From the NCBI GenBank assembly GCA_045124315.1, contig JBGVLO010000183.1, positions 1 to 64,000 on the forward strand: DNA of 64,000 nucleotides. The letters are read 5' to 3'. Below the pieces are notes generated by a model that saw only the letters and a list, made by a program, of their open reading frames with translations, made no database searches and was not told the DNA's origin. This document shows, one piece after another, positions 16,213 to 24,900 of this stretch (positions are counted from its first letter, which is position 1; each line of letters begins with the position of its first letter). The stretch comes from CAG-411 sp045124315 (GTDB taxonomy: Bacteria > Bacillota > Clostridia > Lachnospirales > Lachnospiraceae). Made by a program: the position numbers and the translations under genes.

Positions 16213-19065
16213 TTATTTTAAATAAGTACCATCTTCACCAATCTTTTCACATGCGCCATCTGCTTTTGCAGTACCGTTCTGAAGAACATACACACGCATA
16301 TTTCCTTTTCCTACGGCTTCTGTAGTCAAAGTACCATCGCTTACTGTTACTGTCTTTCCTGTTACCAACTCAACATAGGTACCATTGATAACGTCACTAA
16401 AAGTAGCAGATCCAGAAAGATTTACTAATGCATAACTATCTACATCGCCTTCTGTAAATCTTCTTCTAAAGCTAATTCCGCCTCCTGAAACTTTCTCAGT
16501 TGAGTACTGTCCCTTTCTAAGTGCTGGAACTACTCTACGGATTCGGTTCAATCTCTGAATATGCTTAGCCAAAGGATGGTTCAATGTCTCTGCCATCTGA
16601 CCAGTTGCACTCTTGTATACACCGTAATCAGTTACCTCAACAGAACCTTCAATCTCATCACCGAAGTATGCACGACCAGACTGTGCGTATGCAGCCTTGT
16701 TGGTAGCAGGGTCAATATCGCAACCCTTCTTAAATTCGATTTCTGAACCATAGTAAATACATGGAATACCACGGAATGTAAACATAAGATCTAAGTTCTC
16801 TGCCCATGTATCCTGTGAACCGGCAAATCTCTGACCTTCCGGTGCAGTATCTGGTGCGTAGTCATGAGAATCCACATAAGTAACATTCCATGTAGAATCG
16901 TTTATGTACTTATCTTCGTCACATCCGGCACCAAATGCGGAATTTGCATTTGCGAACGCCCAGTGCATACGGAAGTCGATTACATCCAATCCCGATGATT
17001 TACCTCTGTCCGGTGTATGGTAGGTATTTGTGTCCTTAAGAAATGCATTGTCACTGGTAGGCTGATTATCTGCGCTCAAGTTATCCTGATAATGTTTATA
17101 TGCCAAATCTTCATTTGTCTTAGCATCTGTACTGCTCCAACCATAATCCTGACTTTCCTTCCATGTATAGAAGCAAACAGAAATCGCAGGAATACCTGCA
17201 TTGAATGTTTCATGTCTTCTTACACAGGCCTCACCAAACATATAGAAGTCATCTCCACCAGCTTCTTTAAACTGTGGTAAAAATTCATTGTTAAATGTCA
17301 AACGGGAAATATGTTTTACCGTATCAATACGGAAACCATCTACACCCATATTAATATATTTCGTATAAGCCTCTCTCAAGTATTGTCCTACTACTGGATT
17401 TTCTGTATTCAAATCCACACAGTCTCCAGCCATCTGTCCGGTCTGTACAGAATATCCTTCCCACTGGATGGACTTTTCATGATGATACAGACGATCGGTA
17501 TCAATGGAATCTTCCTTCATGGCTGCCAAACGTGACTGGTACTCTGCGTCGGCTTGTTCACCAGAATTCAGACCTAAGCTTGCAATACTATCATAATCGG
17601 TTGCTCCGCGACCTTTCATCTGAACACCCTGTGAAAGCTTGTCTGCCTGAGCTCCGTTTGGATTCACTGACATAAATGCACTGGTATCGGAAGATCCATC
17701 ATCTTTGTCCTTAGAGAACATGGCAAACAGATTCTTTTCTCCCCAGTTTCCGGTATGGTTCAATACAATATCCTGAATTACCTTAATTCCCTTTGCATGA
17801 GCAGTATCAATCAATTTCTGATAATCAAATCCTTCTGACTCATAACGAGGATCTACCTTTTTAAAGTTAAATGCGTGATATCCATGGTAATCAATACCAC
17901 TGGCATTCTCTACAACCGGAGTGATCCAAATCGCAGAAAAACCTAACGCCTTAATATAATCCAGTTTTTCTACTAATCCCTTAAAGTCACCTCTCCAACC
18001 TGGGTCTCCTTGGTTCTTACCTGAGAAGTAGCTCTCATCATCCCAACAATATCTGTTGTTGGAAGGATCTCCATCGTAGAAACGAGTGGTCATAAGGAAA
18101 TAAATGGTTTCATCACGGAAATCTCCTTCTGTGGTATATCCACTTCCACCACCGGTATAGTCATCATCATCGTCGTCATCTGTATTTCCGCCTGTATTTC
18201 CTCCTGTGTTCCCTCCAGTATTTCCGCCTGTATTGTCTCCGCCAGTTGGTTCCTCAGTCGTCCATTTTCCATCTACAAACCAGTACTCTCCAGAAGTTCT
18301 TATACTCATATCTTCGGTCTGTCTGTCTCCATCAATAAACAAGAAGTTTGCCTTCGTTACCTGAGAGAAGGAATAAGTATAATAACCATCTGCATCTTTC
18401 TGTAATTGCTCACCAGGCCATGTAGCAGTCTTGTCAACAGGAAGCAAATTCCAGTAATAAATCTTTACAGAATCCTGATCACTAGTATAATGAAGAGTAA
18501 TCTGTGCATTCTCTGCTACATTCTCTTCCTCCAAAACTACTTCCTGAGTCTCTGTCTTCTTCACCTCAGGTTCGGAATAATTGGCAGGTGCCTCTGTCTT
18601 CCATCCAGACTCTTCTGAGAACCAATACTCTCCAGCCTGACGATCAAACTGAGAGGTTGAATAATCCTTCTCAGGAACATTGATCTGCATGGTTGCTGCT
18701 TCTGCTTCTGTAATGGTGTAAGAGTACCATCCATTTCCTTCTTTGTTCATAGGTACTCCAGGATAAGTCATAAAAGTATCCTGACCTTCCACATTATAAT
18801 ACAAATGTGGTTGTGAACCTTCCCACTTATAGTGGATAGTAACCTCTTTTTCTTTCTTCTGCTGTGTGGACATCTGATCTGCCACCACAGTCTTATATGC
18901 CTTCTCTGGAGATGCGGTCCAGGTTAATTTCTGACTGCCAAAAATACCTCCATTATTAGCACCAGTCCAGCCTGATTGCTGTAGACCTACAAAAGCACTT
19001 CCAGAAACCAATAGCACACCAGCCATGGCTGCACTTGCAATCTTGCAAATCTGCTTCTTATTCAT
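16213..19065 (-). CDS. Secreted modular alpha-amylase (GH13) with two starch-binding modules
   Basis: A 950-aa extracellular enzyme that opens starch to maltodextrins. A signal peptide covers about residues 1-30. Two similar beta modules follow (about 75-165 and 185-270); each carries an HYK/HYT strand, a YPG or WPG turn and an EYWF strand, suggesting CBM26-like starch binding. A Gly/Asn/Thr linker with seven Asp (about 275-310) leads to the GH13 barrel. Catalytic residues appear in GFRIDTVKH (Asp, about 575), FGEACV (Glu, about 608) and VDSHD (Asp, about 732). No LPxTG anchor is seen, so it is probably released or held by the modules. It has its own promoter at 19204-19232. Confidence 0.93.
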   Translation of the reverse strand: MNKKQICKIASAAMAGVLLVSGSAFVGLQQSGWTGANNGGIFGSQKLTWTASPEKAYKTVVADQMSTQQKKEKEVTIHYKWEGSQPHLYYNVEGQDTFMTYPGVPMNKEGNGWYSYTITEAEAATMQINVPEKDYSTSQFDRQAGEYWFSEESGWKTEAPANYSEPEVKKTETQEVVLEEENVAENAQITLHYTSDQDSVKIYYWNLLPVDKTATWPGEQLQKDADGYYTYSFSQVTKANFLFIDGDRQTEDMSIRTSGEYWFVDGKWTTEEPTGGDNTGGNTGGNTGGNTGGNTDDDDDDDYTGGGSGYTTEGDFRDETIYFLMTTRFYDGDPSNNRYCWDDESYFSGKNQGDPGWRGDFKGLVEKLDYIKALGFSAIWITPVVENASGIDYHGYHAFNFKKVDPRYESEGFDYQKLIDTAHAKGIKVIQDIVLNHTGNWGEKNLFAMFSKDKDDGSSDTSAFMSVNPNGAQADKLSQGVQMKGRGATDYDSIASLGLNSGEQADAEYQSRLAAMKEDSIDTDRLYHHEKSIQWEGYSVQTGQMAGDCVDLNTENPVVGQYLREAYTKYINMGVDGFRIDTVKHISRLTFNNEFLPQFKEAGGDDFYMFGEACVRRHETFNAGIPAISVCFYTWKESQDYGWSSTDAKTNEDLAYKHYQDNLSADNQPTSDNAFLKDTNTYHTPDRGKSSGLDVIDFRMHWAFANANSAFGAGCDEDKYINDSTWNVTYVDSHDYAPDTAPEGQRFAGSQDTWAENLDLMFTFRGIPCIYYGSEIEFKKGCDIDPATNKAAYAQSGRAYFGDEIEGSVEVTDYGVYKSATGQMAETLNHPLAKHIQRLNRIRRVVPALRKGQYSTEKVSGGGISFRRRFTEGDVDSYALVNLSGSATFSDVINGTYVELVTGKTVTVSDGTLTTEAVGKGNMRVYVLQNGTAKADGACEKIGEDGTYLK

Positions 19066-19203
19066 AACAAGCTCCTTCCTGATTTAGAATTACAACACAA
19101 TTTTCGTCCACTTTTCATTCTTTTCATTACTTTCATTACTTTTTTCATTTTCCACTGAATCATTTTGCAATTCTTAAATATTTATACTAAATCTGTTACA
19201 TAA

Positions 19204-19232
19204 ATTATACACTTGTTACAACTTTTTTACAA
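19204..19232 (-). promoter_or_regulatory. Predicted sigma-A promoter of the alpha-amylase gene
   Basis: Minus strand TTGTAA (19227-19232), 17-bp spacer, TATAAT (19204-19209), about 140 bp before the ATG. The leader is AT-rich with repeated AATGAAA motifs. No clear catabolite-responsive element was seen. Confidence 0.6.
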
Positions 19233-19315
19233 TATTGCCATTTATACAATATTTTACTTTACTTTTAAACAATTTTCACAAAATATTCACATCTCTCTCG
19301 TGATATTATTGCATA

Positions 19316-19528
19316 TTACCAATCTGCCACATCTGCATCCTGTAAACTCTCTGCTGTTTTTCCCATATTTTTCTGCAATTCTCTCAGTCTTTGGCAATAA
19401 GAATCTGCACTCTCCCCCCTCCACGTCAGCTGAAGCAGATTATGCAACTCTCCCAATACTAGATTGCACCTTTTCTCCCACTGTTCCCCAATTTCCTGAC
19501 ACAGTTCCAGATTATCGTTCTTCTGCAT
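19316..19528 (-). CDS. Small WXG100-type protein with W-R-G turn
   Basis: A 70-aa, largely helical protein. A central TWRGESADSY gives the W-x-G turn typical of ESAT-6-like (WXG100) type VII substrates between two helices (about residues 8-34 and 40-63). It lacks the C-terminal YxxxD/E export motif. I start at the ATG at 19528 because AGGAGG lies 8 bases before it; a GTG three codons earlier also exists. The gene overlaps the preceding small gene by 17 bp and ends the operon. Confidence 0.6.
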   Translation of the reverse strand: MQKNDNLELCQEIGEQWEKRCNLVLGELHNLLQLTWRGESADSYCQRLRELQKNMGKTAESLQDADVADW

Positions 19529-19691
19529 TCTCTTCACCTCCTATCTTCCCTTCTCTTTTTTCCTTGCATAACTTTGTAACCTCTCGAAACCAATCCAGCC
19601 AAAATCTCTGTTCAAATTCCGCTGCTTTTCCCATCCAGTTTTGATAATTATCTCTCTCCAATTCCAGCAATTTTTTTACCTTTTCTTCCAT
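19512..19691 (-). CDS. Very small WXG100-like protein with W-M-G motif
   Basis: A 59-aa reading frame from ATG 19689-19691 to TAA 19512-19514, easily missed for its size. It reads MEEKVKKLLELERDNYQNW, then MGKAAEFEQRF, so a W-M-G motif joins two short helices, the layout of a shortened WXG100 protein. No YxxxD/E tail is present. It starts 12 bp after the previous gene and overlaps the next by 17 bp, which supports translational coupling and that it is real. Confidence 0.5.
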   Translation of the reverse strand: MEEKVKKLLELERDNYQNWMGKAAEFEQRFWLDWFREVTKLCKEKREGKIGGEENAEER

Positions 19692-19703
19692 CCTGCGCTC
19701 CTT

Positions 19704-19907
19704 CTATTCCACATGGGAAATCATCTGTAAATTCCGTCTTTCCACTCTTTCGTATTCCTCTATTATTCGTTCCATGATTTCGCACTCCTGCTGCCCTTCC
19801 AGTTTGTACTCTTCCAACTCCTCCGTCCATGCTTCCTCGTCATATAAAATCTTTCTTCTCTCTTCCAAGTTTTTTCTCATTTCCTTCAGATCTGCCACAA
19901 TTTTCAT
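19704..19907 (-). CDS. Small helical protein with YxxxE export-type motif
   Basis: A 67-aa charged helical protein. Near the end it reads CEIMERIIEEYERVERRN, containing Y-x-x-x-E, the type VII export signal form. The same stretch occurs in the 111-aa neighbour as CQVMERIAEAYEVTERRN, so the two are paralogues. It has no W-x-G. The start at 19907 follows GGAGGATTGAA; the longer frame to 19940 has no better site. I infer it pairs with one of the WXG-bearing neighbours. Confidence 0.55.
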   Translation of the reverse strand: MKIVADLKEMRKNLEERRKILYDEEAWTEELEEYKLEGQQECEIMERIIEEYERVERRNLQMISHVE

Positions 19908-19941
19908 TTCAATCCTCCAAAATCTGTTTACATCAGGCAAA

Positions 19942-20277
19942 CTATCGCGAAAGCAATTCCCACTGATATAATAAATCCTGTATATCTGCCACTTCTATTT
20001 TATCTACTGTAATCTTTCTACACCTTGTAAAACCTTCCTCCTGAAGGCGAATATTTCTCCGCTCTGTCACCTCATAAGCCTCAGCAATCCGCTCCATCAC
20101 CTGACACAACTGTTGCATTTTTTTTATTTCCTTGTTCATACGCTCTATGACTTTTTGTAGTTTCACAGGAAGTTTGTTTTCCAATTCTTTCATCTGCCCA
20201 TATTCCTCTTCCATTTCTCCAATCAACTTCTTCTCCTGTTCAAACACATGCCACAAAATCTGTGTATCTACCTGCAT
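19942..20277 (-). CDS. WXG100-like helical protein with YxxxE motif
   Basis: A 111-aa protein: helix 1 (about residues 3-34), a KLPVKL turn where WXG proteins carry W-x-G, helix 2 (about 40-75) ending in AYEVTERRN with Y-x-x-x-E, then a 35-residue tail. The turn-to-Tyr distance of about 35 residues is near that of WXG100 proteins. The start follows GGAGCGTGAAAA. It comes after a 116-bp gap, the largest inside the operon, which also contains a TATAAT-like sequence without a clear -35 box. Confidence 0.6.
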   Translation of the reverse strand: MQVDTQILWHVFEQEKKLIGEMEEEYGQMKELENKLPVKLQKVIERMNKEIKKMQQLCQVMERIAEAYEVTERRNIRLQEEGFTRCRKITVDKIEVADIQDLLYQWELLSR

Positions 20278-20393
20278 TTTTCACGCTCCATTCTAAAATC
20301 CAACGCACCCGCTAATCTTTCTATTTGTGTAGTAATTCTACAATTATACAATCATTACCTCTCCATTTTTTCCATCATTTTTATGATGCAATG

Positions 20394-20618
20394 TTATACT
20401 AGTAGAAGACAATCTCCAAACTGTACATTACATTTTTCCAGAGTATCTGTTTTTTTCAACACGTACTGCTGCCCTTTTACACACAAATGGTAATTCTCAC
20501 CTTCCAATTGAAAATGCTTGAGAAGTTCCGGTAACACCTCACCGATCTCTACCTTCTTATTGCAGGAAAAATCCATCACTCTTTGTGTTCCAACTAATCT
20601 AACCTCTACTTTTATCAT
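20394..20618 (-). CDS. YukD/EsaB-like ubiquitin-fold protein of the type VII locus
   Basis: A 74-aa protein with the beta-grasp pattern of YukD/EsaB: IKVEVRLVGTQRVMDFSC (strands 1-2), a helix IGEVLPELLKHFQ (about residues 27-39), then YHLCVKGQQYVLKKTDTL and VQFGDCLLLV. EsaB proteins are small cytoplasmic partners of Firmicute type VII systems. It begins within the last 20 bp of the upstream gene and follows an AGGAGAGCAG site, so it is translationally coupled. Confidence 0.72.
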   Translation of the reverse strand: MIKVEVRLVGTQRVMDFSCNKKVEIGEVLPELLKHFQLEGENYHLCVKGQQYVLKKTDTLEKCNVQFGDCLLLV

Positions 20619-21276
20619 CTGCTCTCCTTTTCACTAACAAAGTTTCCCAAAAAGCACTTTCCTCGTACGCTCTCCCATACCATTCTCCATTAACTCCGTA
20701 ATACAATTGCTGTTCCGACTCCACTTCCGTAATACACCAGCTTCGAAGTTCTTCTCCTGTTCCAACCGCTCTTTCAGTCACACAAAAGCAGTCTTCTCTT
20801 TCCTTTGGAAATTCTGCCTTTGTCCATTTTTCCTTGTGAGAATCCGCATAAAAGGTGTGGCTTGGCACTACCCCCAGTTCTTTCATATATGCCGCCCATT
20901 CTTCAAATTCTACCACGATCATTTCATAAAAATTGGTGCACACTCTGGAACACTCTAACCACAATACCTGTTCTTTCCCTATATAGAGTACTCCCTGCAA
21001 TTCCTTTTGCTCCCTTTTTCCTTCTACACACCAGATTTTTTCACAGGAAGTCAAAATTTCTTTTCCCTTTTGAAACTGCCCTTTTGGCACAAGGCGCTCT
21101 TCCTTTATTTCCATACACCCCCTCTTTACCAGTTCATAGATTCCCCTAATCAGTTCTTTCTTCTCTAATGGTTTATGTTCCTGCAACTTTAGCCCATACA
21201 CATCTCCCAGTTGCAAACACGCCAAAAAGATCCTCCACTCCTGCCAGGTAATTTTTTCTACTCTTTTAAAATGCAT
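20599..21276 (-). CDS. Unrecognised protein of the type VII-like operon
   Basis: I do not recognise this 225-aa protein with certainty. No signal peptide or membrane segment is seen, so it is probably cytoplasmic. The N-terminal 75 residues look like a helical winged-helix domain (ELIRGIYELVKRGCMEIKEERLVP in outline). The rest alternates beta strands, including VLYIGKEQVLWLECSR and a Trp-rich C-terminal part. Size, fold pattern and position between regulator and WXG genes recall the EspG-type substrate chaperones of ESX loci and DUF5081-like proteins of Firmicute loci; this is inference only. It overlaps the LytTR gene by 11 bp and the YukD-like gene by 20 bp. Confidence 0.55.
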   Translation of the reverse strand: MHFKRVEKITWQEWRIFLACLQLGDVYGLKLQEHKPLEKKELIRGIYELVKRGCMEIKEERLVPKGQFQKGKEILTSCEKIWCVEGKREQKELQGVLYIGKEQVLWLECSRVCTNFYEMIVVEFEEWAAYMKELGVVPSHTFYADSHKEKWTKAEFPKEREDCFCVTERAVGTGEELRSWCITEVESEQQLYYGVNGEWYGRAYEESAFWETLLVKRRADDKSRG

Positions 21277-21991
21277 ACTGATATTTCAACTCCTTTACAA
21301 TGGATCGATACGATCTGGAAAACGGAATCTCCCCCTCCCCTTTTATCCGAATGATTCGCTCTGTCATATCAATCGATTGAATCATTCTTCGATTCAGAAT
21401 AAAACCTCTATGTACTCTCACAAAAGTCTCTTCTGGAAGTCGTTCTTCGATTTCTTTCAGTCCCATATCAACCGTATATTTTTCATGTTCTAAATTGATT
21501 TCCACTTTTCCATTTCTGCTTTCTATGTACATAATCTTTGCATAAGGAAGCCGAGTACTCTCCCTGTCCACTTTAATATGCAGCCAGGCTTTCTCTCCGT
21601 CATGCTTCAACATATACATATCCCAGAGTTCTTCAATTCTCTCCTTGGCTTCTTCTCTGGTAAATGGTCGTATGAGCAGTGAGTCTGCATGTATTTTCGG
21701 ATTGACGTAACACGCAGGGTGCATGTCCTTATCGGCAATTACCAAAAGTGCCATTTCCTGAGATTCCTTCCTGATTTCTTCGGTCAGTGCAAGAGCTCCT
21801 TCCTTTAACACATCCATATACAGTACATCCATATTTTCCCGTTCTTTTACCAGTTGTTCTAACTGTATCAATGAGATTCCTTCCTCAATATTCCACCACT
21901 CGTCACTGAGAAGCCCTAATTTTTTCCTGGACAGTTCCCCCAATTGCTTTGTTTCTATTTTTTCCTCATTACAAATAACAAAATCATTCAT
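21266..21991 (-). CDS. LytTR DNA-binding response regulator (degenerate receiver)
   Basis: A 241-aa protein. The C-terminal 100 residues form a LytTR domain: LPYAKIMYIESRNGKVEI, FVRVHRGFILNRRMI and GEIPFSRSYRSIVKEL contain its hallmark strands. The N-terminal half resembles a receiver: MDVLYMDVLKEG offers a possible phospho-Asp and IRPFTREEA replaces the usual K-P with R-P, while the acidic pair near the N-terminus is not evident. It may therefore be controlled without a histidine kinase, and none is nearby. The start at 21991 follows GAGGAAGGAAAGGAAC and overlaps the ATPase stop by 8 bp. Confidence 0.82.
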   Translation of the reverse strand: MNDFVICNEEKIETKQLGELSRKKLGLLSDEWWNIEEGISLIQLEQLVKERENMDVLYMDVLKEGALALTEEIRKESQEMALLVIADKDMHPACYVNPKIHADSLLIRPFTREEAKERIEELWDMYMLKHDGEKAWLHIKVDRESTRLPYAKIMYIESRNGKVEINLEHEKYTVDMGLKEIEERLPEETFVRVHRGFILNRRMIQSIDMTERIIRIKGEGEIPFSRSYRSIVKELKYQYAF

Positions 21992-24900
21992 GTTCCTTTC
22001 CTTCCTCATCTAATAGGGGAATTCGCAACAATTCCTGTTTTCCAGTTTTTCCACAGATATACATTGCACTTCCATTTTTCCACATTCGTTCCCGAATGTT
22101 TCCAGGGACAATTCCTACCGGAAAATACATTTGCTCCATTATGCCACTTCCTATGTATAGCCCATTTGCCTGTTCCATAATTTCACGAAATTCTTCATAT
22201 TCTCGCAACCTTCCATATTCCTGTTGCAGACAAAACAAGAGACGAAACTTTTCCTTCTTTTGATACGCCTGAAACCACTGTTGCCTTTTTTCTTCCTCCT
22301 GGAAATACTCCAAAGTATTGCTGATCATCTCGTAGTCTTCACATGCCTGGAATAGAACCCCAAAAGTTTTTACAGCAGCTTCCATCTGTGTTTTTTTCTC
22401 ACATACCACCAGCAGCGTCTCCTTTCCTTGTTCAATTTGCCAGAAAAACGAACCATCCATTTCTCTTCTGCCAATGCAGATACCTGCTCTTTTGTTCTCC
22501 ATCTCCACTTCTTCCAGATGTTGACACAATGTGTAATCTTCCGGTAACAGCACCAGTCTGTTTCTTTGTTTTACCTGCTCCCAGTTTTGTAACCTGGCAA
22601 TTTTCTCCTTCCACTTATTCCAGCAATCTTTCCTGTTTTGTTGTTCCTTTTGGCAAAAAAGCTGCAATTCAAGTGTTTGTCCTTCCATAATCCCCACAGC
22701 ACGTCCTGGAACCTTGTCAGTAAATGCCGGAAGTTCTGAATTTTTAAAACATTCTGCTGCCCCTGTCTCTCCTAATCCAAATAATTTCAGTCGTTTTCTC
22801 CAGCTAAAAGGCAATTCTTTCGGACCAAATCCACATCCAGTTACCCACAAATAACACTGTAATCGTTCCCCTTGCTCCAACAGCTGCTCCAAAACCTCCA
22901 ATTCCCGATTTCCCACTATCCTTCGAAAATTTCCCATTCCATCCACCAAAAGACAAACTTTTGGCATTTCTTTTAATTGACAGAGTTCCAGCTTCTTTCT
23001 CTGTTCCATCTCACGTTCCAACACGAACAAAATTTTTTCCACTGCATCTTTCTTTTGACCTACTGCAATCACCTGTGGAAATTTTTCATAATCCAAATAA
23101 AAATTTGAGTCCTCGTCCACAATATAGCATTCCAACTGGTCCTCAGAATACTTCTCTAGTGCCTGCATAAGTAGCAGCTCCATTCCAAAAGTCTTACCCT
23201 TCCCACTTTTCCCAACAAATCCAATAGATCCCCAGTTTTCCTTCCAAACAAACTGTTGTTGCAAATGAGGTACATCTCCAATTCCCAAATAAAACACTCC
23301 CAAGGCTTCCCTCAAATTTTTCACCGGATAATTGCATTGTTTTGACAGCAGTGGTTGCCATAGCTTAGGTTCTCCTTTTTTGCCCTCTGTTTTTTCATAA
23401 ATATCCTGCAAAAGTTCTGTGAGATACTGCCACTCTTTCACAGAATGCGTATCTTTTTTCCCACAATTTTGTCCTCGTACATCCATAGGCATACAAATTT
23501 CTATTTTTTCAAATGGTTTGCTACTGTAAGCACCCTGAAACTCCACTATCTGGTTATGTTTCTTACAATAGCCCCGTCCTTGAGATTTTCCATCCCAAAC
23601 GCAGGAATCCCCTAACAATCTGGAAATCTCTCCTTGGTTTTGTATTCCAAACCCGATTACGATTCCCATATTGTCCAGTAAGCTATCTTTGACAATTCCT
23701 TCTGTTTTCTGAGTGGATAACAACAAATGCATCCCCAGACTTCTTCCTACCCGGACAATGCGCTCCAAACAGCCTTCAAATTTTTCATAACATTGGATCA
23801 ATTCTGCAAATTCATCCACCACGATACATAAGTATGGAAGCCGTTCCTGTTTCTTACATTTCCCATTGTATTCGTCTATATGCTTGCAATTCTCTTCTCC
23901 CAAACGTTTTTCTCTACTCTGTATCTCATGCTCCAACGCAACAAGACCACGGTCTAACATAGCTGGTTCTGTATTGGTCAATACCCCAACTACATGTGGA
24001 AGCTTTATGAGAGATTTTGCCATAGTTCCACCTTTGCAGTCCAACAATAGCATATGCACTTTTTCCGGATGTTCTCTCATGGCGACAGACAGCAAATAAC
24101 TTTGTAAACTTTCACTTTTCCCAGAGCCTGTCATACCCACTACAAGACCATGTACCCCATCTGCCTTCTCATGCAAATGAAGGGAACAGACCGTTCCTTT
24201 CACGGTCCAACCAAGATTTCCGGTTATGCCAATTCGCTGAAAACTCTCCTTCCAGTTTTCTAGGATTGTCTCTTGGATGCCTTTCCTTCCACTGTTTTGT
24301 TCCAAACAAAGCAGCCCTGCTTTTTCCCAAATTTTATGATCCGCATTCTTTAAACGGTAACGGTTAAGCAATTCCAGCCATCTTTCCCATTCCGAAAACT
24401 CCAACACATCTTCCTTAAGCACAATCTCCTGTTCTTCGGTTTCTTTATGAAAAACAATCCTTTCGTCTTTTTTCTCTAGGATTTGTTCACAAAAAAACGG
24501 CAATTCTTCCAGGTTATCCACACAAAATAGAAATTTCCACCTATCTTTTGGATAAACCATTGCAATGGTTTCCTGTACTTCTTCCTGAAGCACCCACTTA
24601 GGGTTGGTACAAAATACAATCGTATCCCGTTCTTCCTTACAAATCTGTAAATTGTTCAAAAGTTCTTCTGTTTCTCTTTGATTTGTTGCAAAAAATCGAG
24701 ACTGCTGCCGCAAATCCCAGGTATGCAACACCCATCGAAGCCCAGAAAACCACCGTTTTTCCCATTCCTCTTCCTCATTATAAATTACAACCAACCGAAT
24801 TTTTCTGTAAGAATATCCAGCCAACAGGGAAAATAACAGCCGGGCACTTAAACAATACTCTGGCCGGTGTTTCTCCACAATTCCAACACAAGTATATTGC

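Noticed and set aside
19213..19644. 143-residue plus-strand open frame
   Set aside because: It is antisense to three small genes and the amylase leader, has no ribosome binding site and a composition typical of the complement of Glu/Lys-rich helices.
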